Below are positions 1-6,008 of a stretch of DNA of 64,000 nucleotides, piece by piece (position 1 is the first letter of the stretch; every line of letters starts with the position of its first letter). The stretch is from NCBI GenBank assembly GCA_029210695.1, contig JARGFH010000003.1:1-64000 (forward strand). Direction: 5' to 3'. Source of the stretch: Acidimicrobiia bacterium (lineage in GTDB: Bacteria > Actinomycetota > Acidimicrobiia > Spongiisociales > JAHEDJ01). The position numbers and the translations under genes were made by a program. Below the pieces are notes generated by a model. The model searched no databases. It was not told the DNA's origin and was given only the letters and a program-made list of their open reading frames with translations.

Positions 1-287
1 CCGAGGGCCCGCTTCCAGTCGAGATCCTTGGCCGCTCGCCGCGCCGCCTCCCGATCGCTCACATCGTCGCGCACCTGCAACAGCACCACCTTCATCAGCA
101 GCGAAGGCGGAATCGAAGGGCGTCCCGTACCCGTCGAGTAGCAGTCAGCGAAATCCTCGTCCCTCACGAGGCTGTCACCGTGGGCCGCCATCCGGGCATA
201 AAACGACGAGTCGTCGCCCTCGAAAAGCGGCACCAGAAGCGAATCCACCCCCAAGAAACTCCCCTGACGATCAGCAGTACCAAGCAT
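1..287 (-). CDS. IS1182-like transposase, N-terminal part, cut by window edge
   Basis: The minus strand from an ATG at 287 stays open to the window edge and encodes 95 residues beginning MLGTADRQGSFLGVDSLLVP. The segment GRPSIPPSLLMKVVLLQ followed by VSDREAARRAAKDLDWK matches the N-terminal domain of IS1182-family (DDE) transposases as I know them. A GGAG lies 6 nt before the ATG, which supports the start. The catalytic core would lie outside the window, so I cannot tell whether the element is intact. The inverted repeat should lie between 288 and 384, but with one end only I cannot place it. The element abuts the 3' end of the convergent-side flavoprotein gene. Confidence 0.75.
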   Translation of the reverse strand, partial: MLGTADRQGSFLGVDSLLVPLFEGDDSSFYARMAAHGDSLVRDEDFADCYSTGTGRPSIPPSLLMKVVLLQVRDDVSDREAARRAAKDLDWKRAL

Positions 288-384
288 CGCAAGCTCCAAA
301 GAAGATCATGGCTCCAGTGTGACCGAAAACGACCTCGAACGCGAGCACCCCCGACCCACAACCACCAACTTTTTCGGCAGCCAC

Positions 385-852
385 CTAGTAGGCACCGCCC
401 AACCTACGGTGATCCCACGACGCGATACGATCGGGATGTACGGTGACCACGGTGTTCTTGGCTGCACGGGCACCGAACAGAGCCTCCGCAGCCTCAGGAT
501 CGAGAGCCGTACCATCGAACTGGTACTTGGCGGCGACGGCTCCGTATACCTTCAGCACTTCTTGCCTGTCGTCTGAGAGTTCGGCAGTTCCCTTCACCAT
601 GACGCCGCGGAGGTTCTCGTAGGTGTCGCCGGTTTCGACGAGCACGGTGAGCCGCGGATCACGGCCGAGGTTGACGATCCGCTGAGAACGCCGGAACGAA
701 CGAAACGTGATCAAGCCGTTGCGCATGGTGTACCAGAGGGTGGTGACATGCGGCCACCCGTCGAGACCCTTCGTCGCCACCTGGAGGTTCCGACCCGTGG
801 CCAGAAAGGCGTCGATCTCCTCGAGGGTCATACTGATATCGGTGCGTGCCAT
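385..852 (-). CDS. PPOX-class (FMN/F420-binding split-barrel) protein
   Basis: A 155-residue protein of the pyridoxamine-5'-phosphate-oxidase-like split-barrel fold. Family hallmarks are the opening TLEEIDAFLATGRNLQVAT, the strand GWPHVTTLWYTMRNGLITF, and the central SQRIVNLGRDPRLTVLVE. Members bind FMN, F420 or haem and usually reduce small molecules or act on F420-linked substrates in the cytosol; the cofactor cannot be decided here. The length is normal for the family. There is no Shine-Dalgarno before the ATG at 852, but a TAGTTT box lies 6 nt upstream, so the message is probably leaderless. It is divergent from panB. Confidence 0.75.
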   Translation of the reverse strand: MARTDISMTLEEIDAFLATGRNLQVATKGLDGWPHVTTLWYTMRNGLITFRSFRRSQRIVNLGRDPRLTVLVETGDTYENLRGVMVKGTAELSDDRQEVLKVYGAVAAKYQFDGTALDPEAAEALFGARAAKNTVVTVHPDRIASWDHRRLGGAY

Positions 853-858
853 ACCGGC

Positions 859-864
859 AAACTA
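859..864 (-). promoter_or_regulatory. -10 box of a leaderless promoter for the PPOX gene
   Basis: TAGTTT on the minus strand, followed by 6 nt and the ATG at 852. This fits the actinobacterial TANNNT box with transcription starting on the start codon. I do not see a convincing -35. Confidence 0.5.
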
Positions 865-957
865 GCGGCAAGGCTGCGTCCCGAGGCTTCAACCGCGGGC
901 TCTCCACTACCCTTGTCTCAGACATTTCACGATCGAAGCGACGATCGGAGGAGCACT

Positions 958-1827
958 ATGGGTGGCAAGATCACCGTCCCCGACATCCGGGCTCGCAAAG
1001 GCGGCCAGAAACTCACGATGGTGACCGCCTACGACGTGCCGACCGCACGGATCGCATCGGAGGCCGGCGCCGACATGATCCTGGTCGGCGATTCGCTCGC
1101 CAACGTCGTTCTCGGATTCGAGTCGACCCTCGACGTCGACCTGGACATCATGATCCATCACACCGCGGCAGTCGCCCGGTCGGAACCCGATTCGCTCCTG
1201 ATCGGGGATATGCCGTGGATGAGTTACCACGTGTCGGTAGAAGATGCCGTGCGCAATGCCGGACGTCTGGTCCGGGAGGGCGGGGCGGAAGCGGTCAAGC
1301 TCGAAGGCGGACGGAAACGCATCCCGGTTGTTGAGGCGATCCTGAGGGCCGAGATCCCGGTGATGGGCCACCTCGGACTCACGCCGCAGTCCGTCCATGC
1401 GATGGGCGGGTACCGGGTTCAGGGGAAGGCAGTTGAAGAGGCTCGCCAGATGCTCTCCGACGCGATTGCCCTTGCCGAAACAGGTGTCTTCGGAATCGTC
1501 CTGGAAGGCGTTCCGGATGTCCTCGCGCAGATCATCACGAAGGAAGTCTCTGTTCCGACGATCGGCATCGGCGCAGGTTCCGGCACCGACGGACAGGTTC
1601 TGGTGTTTCACGACGTGCTCGGAATGCACGACGGCAAACTGCCCAAGTTCGTGCGGCAGTATGCGGATCTGAAAGGGCAGGCGGTGGAAGGCCTCCGGCA
1701 GTTCTTCCAAGACGTGCAGTCGGGTGCCTTCCCGTCCGATGCCGAGACCTACCACATGGCCGAAGAGGCCGAGCAAGCTTTATTGGAGGGGCCATCAAGC
1801 GACCTTTCCTGGCCGCTGTCCTGGTAA
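958..1827 (+). CDS. panB: 3-methyl-2-oxobutanoate hydroxymethyltransferase
   Basis: Transfers a hydroxymethyl group from methylene-tetrahydrofolate to alpha-ketoisovalerate, giving ketopantoate, the first committed step of pantothenate and CoA synthesis (cytosolic). The 289-residue protein is full length. The Mg-binding residues of the family are visible: Asp45 in VGDS, Asp84 in GDMPW, and the VKLEGG motif with Glu116; the general base Glu183 sits in VLEGVP. I chose the ATG at 958 because GGAGGA lies 5 nt upstream and the protein then begins as its relatives do; an upstream in-frame extension to 748 is read through the neighbouring gene. Its 3' end overlaps the start of the DUF192 lipoprotein gene. 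No other pantothenate gene is in the window. Confidence 0.95.
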   Translation: MGGKITVPDIRARKGGQKLTMVTAYDVPTARIASEAGADMILVGDSLANVVLGFESTLDVDLDIMIHHTAAVARSEPDSLLIGDMPWMSYHVSVEDAVRNAGRLVREGGAEAVKLEGGRKRIPVVEAILRAEIPVMGHLGLTPQSVHAMGGYRVQGKAVEEARQMLSDAIALAETGVFGIVLEGVPDVLAQIITKEVSVPTIGIGAGSGTDGQVLVFHDVLGMHDGKLPKFVRQYADLKGQAVEGLRQFFQDVQSGAFPSDAETYHMAEEAEQALLEGPSSDLSWPLSW

Positions 1828-2351
1828 CGCTGTCGGGGTGCTCCTCGTCCGTCGCAACCACCTCGACAGTTGTGGCCATCGCCCCGGTGACCGCGCAACC
1901 TGAGGTCACCTTCGGGTCAACGACCACCTCGATCACCTCGACCACCTCGACCGGCACGACGATCGACGCAGAATCAGCTACGGGTGACGTCGTCGGGTTC
2001 GATACGACTGAGATCAGTCTCGACGGTCGGACCTGGATCGTCGCGCTCGCCGATTCGCCGGCACTCCGGCAGCAGGGGTTGATGTTTGTTGAGGATCTCG
2101 GCGAACTCGACGGCATGCTGTTTGTGTTCGAAGAGGAGCGCTCCGGGGCATTCTGGATGAAGAACACCTTGATCGCCCTCGACATCGCTTTCTTCGACAA
2201 CGACGGTGCGTTCGTCGGTGGTTTGAGCATGGTTCCCTGCGCGGCCGACCCCTGTCCGCACTACGACGTTGGTCTTCCATACCGGTTTGCGCTCGAAGCA
2301 CCCGCCGGCGCTCTCGTCGATCTGCCGGACGATGCCCGGCTGGATTTGTGA
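1794..2351 (+). CDS. DUF192 lipoprotein with an apparent non-standard start codon
   Basis: The core (about residues 65-185) is a DUF192 domain, with QQGLMFVEDL, the acidic stretch DGMLFVFEEE and FWMKNTLIALDIAFF. Function is unknown; homologues are small beta-barrel envelope proteins. Canonical starts give only a GTG at 1872, which would cut away a clear signal: reading upstream in frame gives IKRPFLAAVLVTLSGC, a lipoprotein signal with lipobox LSGC and a new N-terminal Cys. No ATG, GTG or TTG exists in frame before it; the best-placed codon is ATC at 1794, 4 nt after GGAGG. A Thr/Ser-rich linker follows the Cys. It overlaps panB by 34 nt and is probably translated from the same message. The domain call is firm, the start is not. 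Confidence 0.8.
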   Translation: MKRPFLAAVLVTLSGCSSSVATTSTVVAIAPVTAQPEVTFGSTTTSITSTTSTGTTIDAESATGDVVGFDTTEISLDGRTWIVALADSPALRQQGLMFVEDLGELDGMLFVFEEERSGAFWMKNTLIALDIAFFDNDGAFVGGLSMVPCAADPCPHYDVGLPYRFALEAPAGALVDLPDDARLDL

Positions 2352-2485
2352 GCTGGAATGCGCGACCGGCACGCAGGACCCGCCCCGACCACCTCGAAAT
2401 CGCTCCCAAGCGCGTTAGTGATGGTCGAATCGCCCCCGGCACTTGACTGCCCGTTACCCGCCACGCATCGAATCTGGCGGGTAAC

Positions 2486-2818
2486 GTGATGGGTATGACG
2501 CGACATAGCGGAACCCTTCAACGTCCGAATTTTGCCGACACGCGTATTCTGTTCCAGGTTTCCGACGGCAAGTGCACGATCGTCGGATCCCCGGGGAAAT
2601 GGATCGGCTCCTTGCGCCTCGACGAAGCGAGCTTCGAACGACGCTCGATTAGGGAGTTTGGATTCCTGATGCAGAACGAGAAGTGGATCTTCGTCAGTGA
2701 TGACCCGGCGTCGTTTGCCGACTCCGTGGGAGTGGTGATCGATCTGCGCTCTGCCTCGCGGTTTGGGTTGGGCGAGCGTGTGCGCCGGGCCCGCGAAGAG
2801 CAGCGCCTGTCAGGCTGA
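2486..2818 (+). CDS. hypothetical protein, about 110 residues
   Basis: I do not recognise this protein. It is a soluble alpha/beta-looking sequence without signal peptide or membrane segment, ending in a basic helix rich in Arg (GERVRRAREEQR). Three in-frame starts (GTG 2486, ATG 2489, ATG 2495) are clustered and the true one is uncertain. It lies alone between the DUF192 lipoprotein and the beta-CASP gene, all on the plus strand. Coding is supported by GC-rich third positions and by the lack of any better frame. Confidence 0.5.
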   Translation: MMGMTRHSGTLQRPNFADTRILFQVSDGKCTIVGSPGKWIGSLRLDEASFERRSIREFGFLMQNEKWIFVSDDPASFADSVGVVIDLRSASRFGLGERVRRAREEQRLSG

Positions 2819-2840
2819 GCAGGATCGGCCTCTGCCCGGC

Positions 2841-2868
2841 TTGTTGGCCAACGCCGGTCTTCTAAGCT
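2841..2868 (+). promoter_or_regulatory. promoter for the beta-CASP gene, probably leaderless
   Basis: TTGTTG at 2841-2846, a 16-nt spacer, TAAGCT at 2863-2868, then 7 nt to the GTG at 2876. No Shine-Dalgarno precedes that GTG, in keeping with a leaderless message. Confidence 0.5.
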
Positions 2869-2875
2869 TGTCCCT

Positions 2876-4276
2876 GTGACCGATCGACCGCCCCGGCCCC
2901 TCGTCCGCTTCCTCGGCGCGGCGCGCACGGTAACCGGATCGAAATTCCTCGTCGAGACCCCGAAGGCACGCGTCCTGGTCGACTGTGGTCTCTTCCAGGG
3001 CCACAAGCGATTGCGCGAGATGAACTGGGCGGAGTTCCCGATAGACCCGGCGACGATCGACACGGTTGTTGTATCGCATGCCCACCTCGATCATGTCGGG
3101 TATCTCCCCGCTCTGGTGCGAGAGGGCTTCTCGGGCAGCGTCTGGGCAAGTGAGGCGACCGGGCGGCTGTCTTCGGTAGTGATGGCGGATTCAGGTCGAA
3201 TACAAGAACACGACGCAGAGCGAGCGAATCGCAAGGGCTACACGAAACACACACCCGCTCTGCCGCTGTATACGGAGCACGACGCGATCGTGGCAGCCTC
3301 GCTGTTCCGGGTGGCACCCTGGGATGAAGCGGTGCGCATCGCGGATGGTGTCAAGCTGCGCTTGTATCGAGCCGGACACATCCTCGGCTCCGCCTCGGTC
3401 CTGCTCGAGTTTGACGACGGCACAGCCCCGCTGCATGTATCGGGAGATCTGGGGCGTGGCCGGCATCCGATCCTGGATCCTCCCGACCCTCCACCGGCGG
3501 CCGGGACCGTGATCATGGAGTCGACGTACGGCGATACAGAGCATCCCGAGGCGGACGGTACCGACGAACTGGGCGCGGTGATCTCCCGGACCGTCGCGCA
3601 GGCGGGCTCGGTGGTGATTCCGGCGTTCGCGGTCGACCGAACCGAGGTGGTTCTGGTCGCACTTCGAAGCCTGATGCAGGCTGGGACTATTCCCAGGATT
3701 CCCGTGTTCTTGGATTCGCCGATGGCTCGCTCGGCGCTTGGCTTCTACGTCCGCGCAGTCGCCGAAGGCCAACATGAGATTCTCGATTCGATAGTTGGGC
3801 GACCTGAGATCTTCGACCCGGGCGACCTCACGATCACTGAGTCGGTGGAAGACTCGAAGGCGATCAACCGGGCTCGACCACCGTTCATCGTGATCTCTGC
3901 GTCCGGTATGGCAACGGGTGGACGCGTGCTCCACCACCTCAAGCGAGTGCTACCCGATCCAAAGTCGGCGGTCATCCTGGTCGGCTATCAGGCTGCTGGA
4001 ACCAGGGGCCGGCGACTGGTCGATGGCGAAGATCGGGTCAAGATGCACGGTGAGTTCTGGCCGGTCAGAGCCGAGGTGGCGTCGGTACCGTCCTTCTCGG
4101 TGCACGCCGACCGTTCGGAATTGGTCGACTGGCTGGCGTCGGCACCTACGCCACCCGAGCAAGTCATAGCAGTGCACGGCGATCCCGAAGCCATGGATGG
4201 TCTTCAAGACGCCATCGCCGAACGGTTGAGTCGCAGGATTCTCACTCCCGGCCACGGGGAAACCGTCCTCATCTAG
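2876..4276 (+). CDS. metallo-beta-lactamase/beta-CASP RNA-processing-type protein
   Basis: A 466-residue protein with an N-terminal metallo-beta-lactamase domain followed by a beta-CASP insert and the RMMBL-type end seen in CPSF73/Ysh1-like ribonucleases. The zinc motif HxHxDH is at His68-His70-Asp72-His73 (SHAHLDHVG). Later signature pieces are AGHILGSA, the Asp in SGDLGRG, ISASGMATGGRVLHHLK (the beta-CASP hallmark) and FSVHADR near the end. The family cleaves or trims RNA in the cytosol; the substrate is unknown. It is shorter than RNase J and lacks its C-terminal domain, so this is the YSH1-like subgroup. The GTG start is chosen because the protein then begins at the first conserved strand. 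Confidence 0.85.
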   Translation: MTDRPPRPLVRFLGAARTVTGSKFLVETPKARVLVDCGLFQGHKRLREMNWAEFPIDPATIDTVVVSHAHLDHVGYLPALVREGFSGSVWASEATGRLSSVVMADSGRIQEHDAERANRKGYTKHTPALPLYTEHDAIVAASLFRVAPWDEAVRIADGVKLRLYRAGHILGSASVLLEFDDGTAPLHVSGDLGRGRHPILDPPDPPPAAGTVIMESTYGDTEHPEADGTDELGAVISRTVAQAGSVVIPAFAVDRTEVVLVALRSLMQAGTIPRIPVFLDSPMARSALGFYVRAVAEGQHEILDSIVGRPEIFDPGDLTITESVEDSKAINRARPPFIVISASGMATGGRVLHHLKRVLPDPKSAVILVGYQAAGTRGRRLVDGEDRVKMHGEFWPVRAEVASVPSFSVHADRSELVDWLASAPTPPEQVIAVHGDPEAMDGLQDAIAERLSRRILTPGHGETVLI

Positions 4277-4374
4277 CCGGTCGGCTCCCGGCCCGTCACC
4301 CGCGATTCCCGTCATTGTGGCGAGAACAGCAAAAACACCTGAAGAGTCAGCTTCCGCGAACGGGCCGTCCTGGT

Positions 4375-4380
4375 TACACT
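4375..4380 (+). promoter_or_regulatory. candidate -10 box for the rpsF operon
   Basis: TACACT, about 100 nt before rpsF. A weak TTCCGC sits 17 nt upstream. This would start the rpsF-ssb-rpsR-rplI-dnaB message and leave a structured leader of about 95 nt. Confidence 0.4.
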
Positions 4381-4418
4381 CGCGGCACTTCCCGCGCGGC
4401 TTTGAGAAGCTACGCGTC

Positions 4419-4463
4419 CATCCTGCTCCGTCAGATCGGCGGGGCCTTCCACGCAGGTGGATG
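4419..4463 (+). promoter_or_regulatory. rpsF leader stem, possible S6:S18 autoregulatory site
   Basis: CATCC at 4419-4423 pairs with GGATG at 4459-4463 and TGC at 4424-4426 with GCA at 4453-4455, leaving a bulge and an inner CCG/CGG hairpin. In many bacteria the rpsF leader binds the S6:S18 dimer through a CCG-containing bulged hairpin. The position, 20-60 nt before rpsF, fits; the exact motif is not certain. Confidence 0.35.
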
Positions 4464-4481
4464 TCCAGAGGAGGAGAACAG

Positions 4482-4778
4482 ATGAGGAACTACGAGGTGA
4501 TGACCATTCACCGGCCCGAAATCGCGGAGGCCGATGTTCGGTTGAAGGTCGCCGAGATCGAAGCGCTGCTCAAAGCACGTGGCGCCGAGGTCACGGACAG
4601 CGATTTCTGGGGCAAGCGCCGTTTTGCCTATGAGATCAACCACATTCGAGAGGGCTTCTACTCGGTCGTGCAATTCGATCTTGAAGCATCGCCCGAGGCA
4701 CTCGAAGATCTCGATCGGGCACTGACTCTGTCCGACGCCGTCGTACGTCACAAGGTCGTGCGACGAGATAACCGCTGA
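4482..4778 (+). CDS. rpsF: 30S ribosomal protein bS6
   Basis: Ribosomal protein of the 30S platform that binds 16S rRNA together with bS18. The 98-residue sequence starts MRNYEVMTIHRP and carries the conserved WGKRRFAYEINH and FYSVVQFDLEA. The ATG at 4482 has GGAGGAG about 6 nt before it; a longer in-frame reading back to 4317 has no such site and is not family-like. First gene of a run with ssb, rpsR, rplI and dnaB, the classic actinobacterial order, here with a 62-nt gap to ssb. Confidence 0.97.
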   Translation: MRNYEVMTIHRPEIAEADVRLKVAEIEALLKARGAEVTDSDFWGKRRFAYEINHIREGFYSVVQFDLEASPEALEDLDRALTLSDAVVRHKVVRRDNR

Positions 4779-4840
4779 GAAACGGGATCTGTCACACCCT
4801 GCCCGCATAGTGAGGGTGTCCATCCCGAGGAGAGAAGAAC

Positions 4841-5293
4841 ATGGCGACAAATACCGTGACCGTTATCGGCAATCTGGTCGAGGATCCTGAACTTCGGTTC
4901 ACCGGATCCGGCGTGGCGATGGCGAAGATTCGTTGTGCCGTCAACCGGCGCTGGCGTGATCAAGCCGGCGAATGGCAAGAAGAGACCAGTTTCCTGGGCG
5001 GAACGCTCTGGCGTGAGGCCGCTGAGAATGCAGCCGAGTCATTGCAGAAGGGCATGCGGGTGATCGTTACCGGCCGCCTCGAGCAACGCAGTTGGGAAAC
5101 AACGGACGGCGACAAGAGGTCGGTTGTTGAGATTTCCATCGACGAACTCGGCCCCAGCCTCCGGTGGGCCACCGCAACCGTAACGAAGACACAGAAGCAG
5201 GGTGGAGGCGATTGGGGCGACAAAGCCGCGACGTCGATGCCGGCTGCGCCCGTCGCCCGCGAGACATACGGCCCCGACGAAGCGCCGTTCTAG
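4841..5293 (+). CDS. ssb: single-stranded DNA-binding protein
   Basis: Binds and protects single-stranded DNA in replication, repair and recombination. 150 residues: an OB fold over about residues 1-110 ([20 protein letters not shown], then [18 protein letters not shown] and [17 protein letters not shown]) and a short flexible tail. The tail ends in PDEAPF, a form of the acidic tip that recruits partner proteins. GGAGAGAAGAAC precedes the ATG. The length is slightly short for actinobacteria because the Gly-rich linker is brief. It sits 8 nt before rpsR. Confidence 0.95.
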   Translation: MATNTVTVIGNLVEDPELRFTGSGVAMAKIRCAVNRRWRDQAGEWQEETSFLGGTLWREAAENAAESLQKGMRVIVTGRLEQRSWETTDGDKRSVVEISIDELGPSLRWATATVTKTQKQGGGDWGDKAATSMPAAPVARETYGPDEAPF

Positions 5294-5301
5294 GAGACAA
5301 C

Positions 5302-5562
5302 ATGGCACGCCCCGATAACAAACGTAGAAAGCGCCGGCCCGAGAACGGGCGGCGATTCAAGAAGAAGGTCTGCTACTTCTGCAAAGAGAAGATCGAGTAC
5401 GTCGACTACAAAGATGTGGCGATCCTCCGTAAGTACATGTCGGATCGGGCGAAGATTCGCTCCCGCCGTGTGACCGGGAACTGCACCCAGCACCAGCGTG
5501 AGGTGGCCCTGGCCATCAAGAACGCCCGTGAGATGGCGCTGATGCCGTACACGAGCCGATGA
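5302..5562 (+). CDS. rpsR: 30S ribosomal protein bS18
   Basis: Platform ribosomal protein that pairs with bS6. The 86-residue protein has a basic N terminus ([13 protein letters not shown]), then [18 protein letters not shown] and [20 protein letters not shown], all typical. It keeps three cysteines (CYFC and GNC), so it is the zinc-binding C+ type rather than the Cys-free paralogue used when zinc is scarce; this links it to the Zur locus at 42 kb only by inference. GGAG precedes the ATG at 5302. Its stop overlaps the rplI start (ATGA). Confidence 0.97.
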   Translation: MARPDNKRRKRRPENGRRFKKKVCYFCKEKIEYVDYKDVAILRKYMSDRAKIRSRRVTGNCTQHQREVALAIKNAREMALMPYTSR

Positions 5563-6008
5563 CCAAGCTCATACTGATCAAAGACGTGGACGGGGTCGGC
5601 GCAGCCGGCCAGGTCGTCCAGGTATCGGACGGGTATGCCCGCAACTTCCTTCTTCCGAAGCACCTGGCCGTGAAGGCCAGCGACGGTGCCCTCAAGAATG
5701 CTGAAGCGGCCAACAAGGCTCGCGAGGAGACCGAACGACGCGGCCGGGACGCTGCCCAGCTCATTGCTACGCAGCTCGCCGGTACCCGGGTGGTCATCGC
5801 CGCCCAGGCAGGTGACGAGGGCAAGTTGTTCGGCTCGATCGGTGTCGCCGACGTCGTTGAGGGAGTGCAGAAGTTCACGGGAATCGAACTCGATCGCAGA
5901 ACGGTGCGGCTCGCCGAGCCGATCAAGACGATCGGACTCCACGAGGCAATCATCAAGCTGCATTCCGACGTTGAGTTCCCGCTCTCGTTGGACATCATCC
6001 CGGCCTGA
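5559..6008 (+). CDS. rplI: 50S ribosomal protein bL9
   Basis: Ribosomal protein near the L1 stalk. The 149 residues show the N-terminal rRNA-binding domain ([17 protein letters not shown], then [17 protein letters not shown]), the long linking helix (about 45-75) and the C-terminal domain ([15 protein letters not shown] to [13 protein letters not shown]). Length is as expected. It overlaps rpsR by 4 nt and dnaB by 1 nt (TGATG), so translation is coupled. Confidence 0.97.
   Translation: MTKLILIKDVDGVGAAGQVVQVSDGYARNFLLPKHLAVKASDGALKNAEAANKAREETERRGRDAAQLIATQLAGTRVVIAAQAGDEGKLFGSIGVADVVEGVQKFTGIELDRRTVRLAEPIKTIGLHEAIIKLHSDVEFPLSLDIIPA

Noticed and set aside
288-384. Terminal inverted repeat of the IS1182-like element
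   Set aside because: The other end is outside the window, so no pairing or target duplication can be shown.
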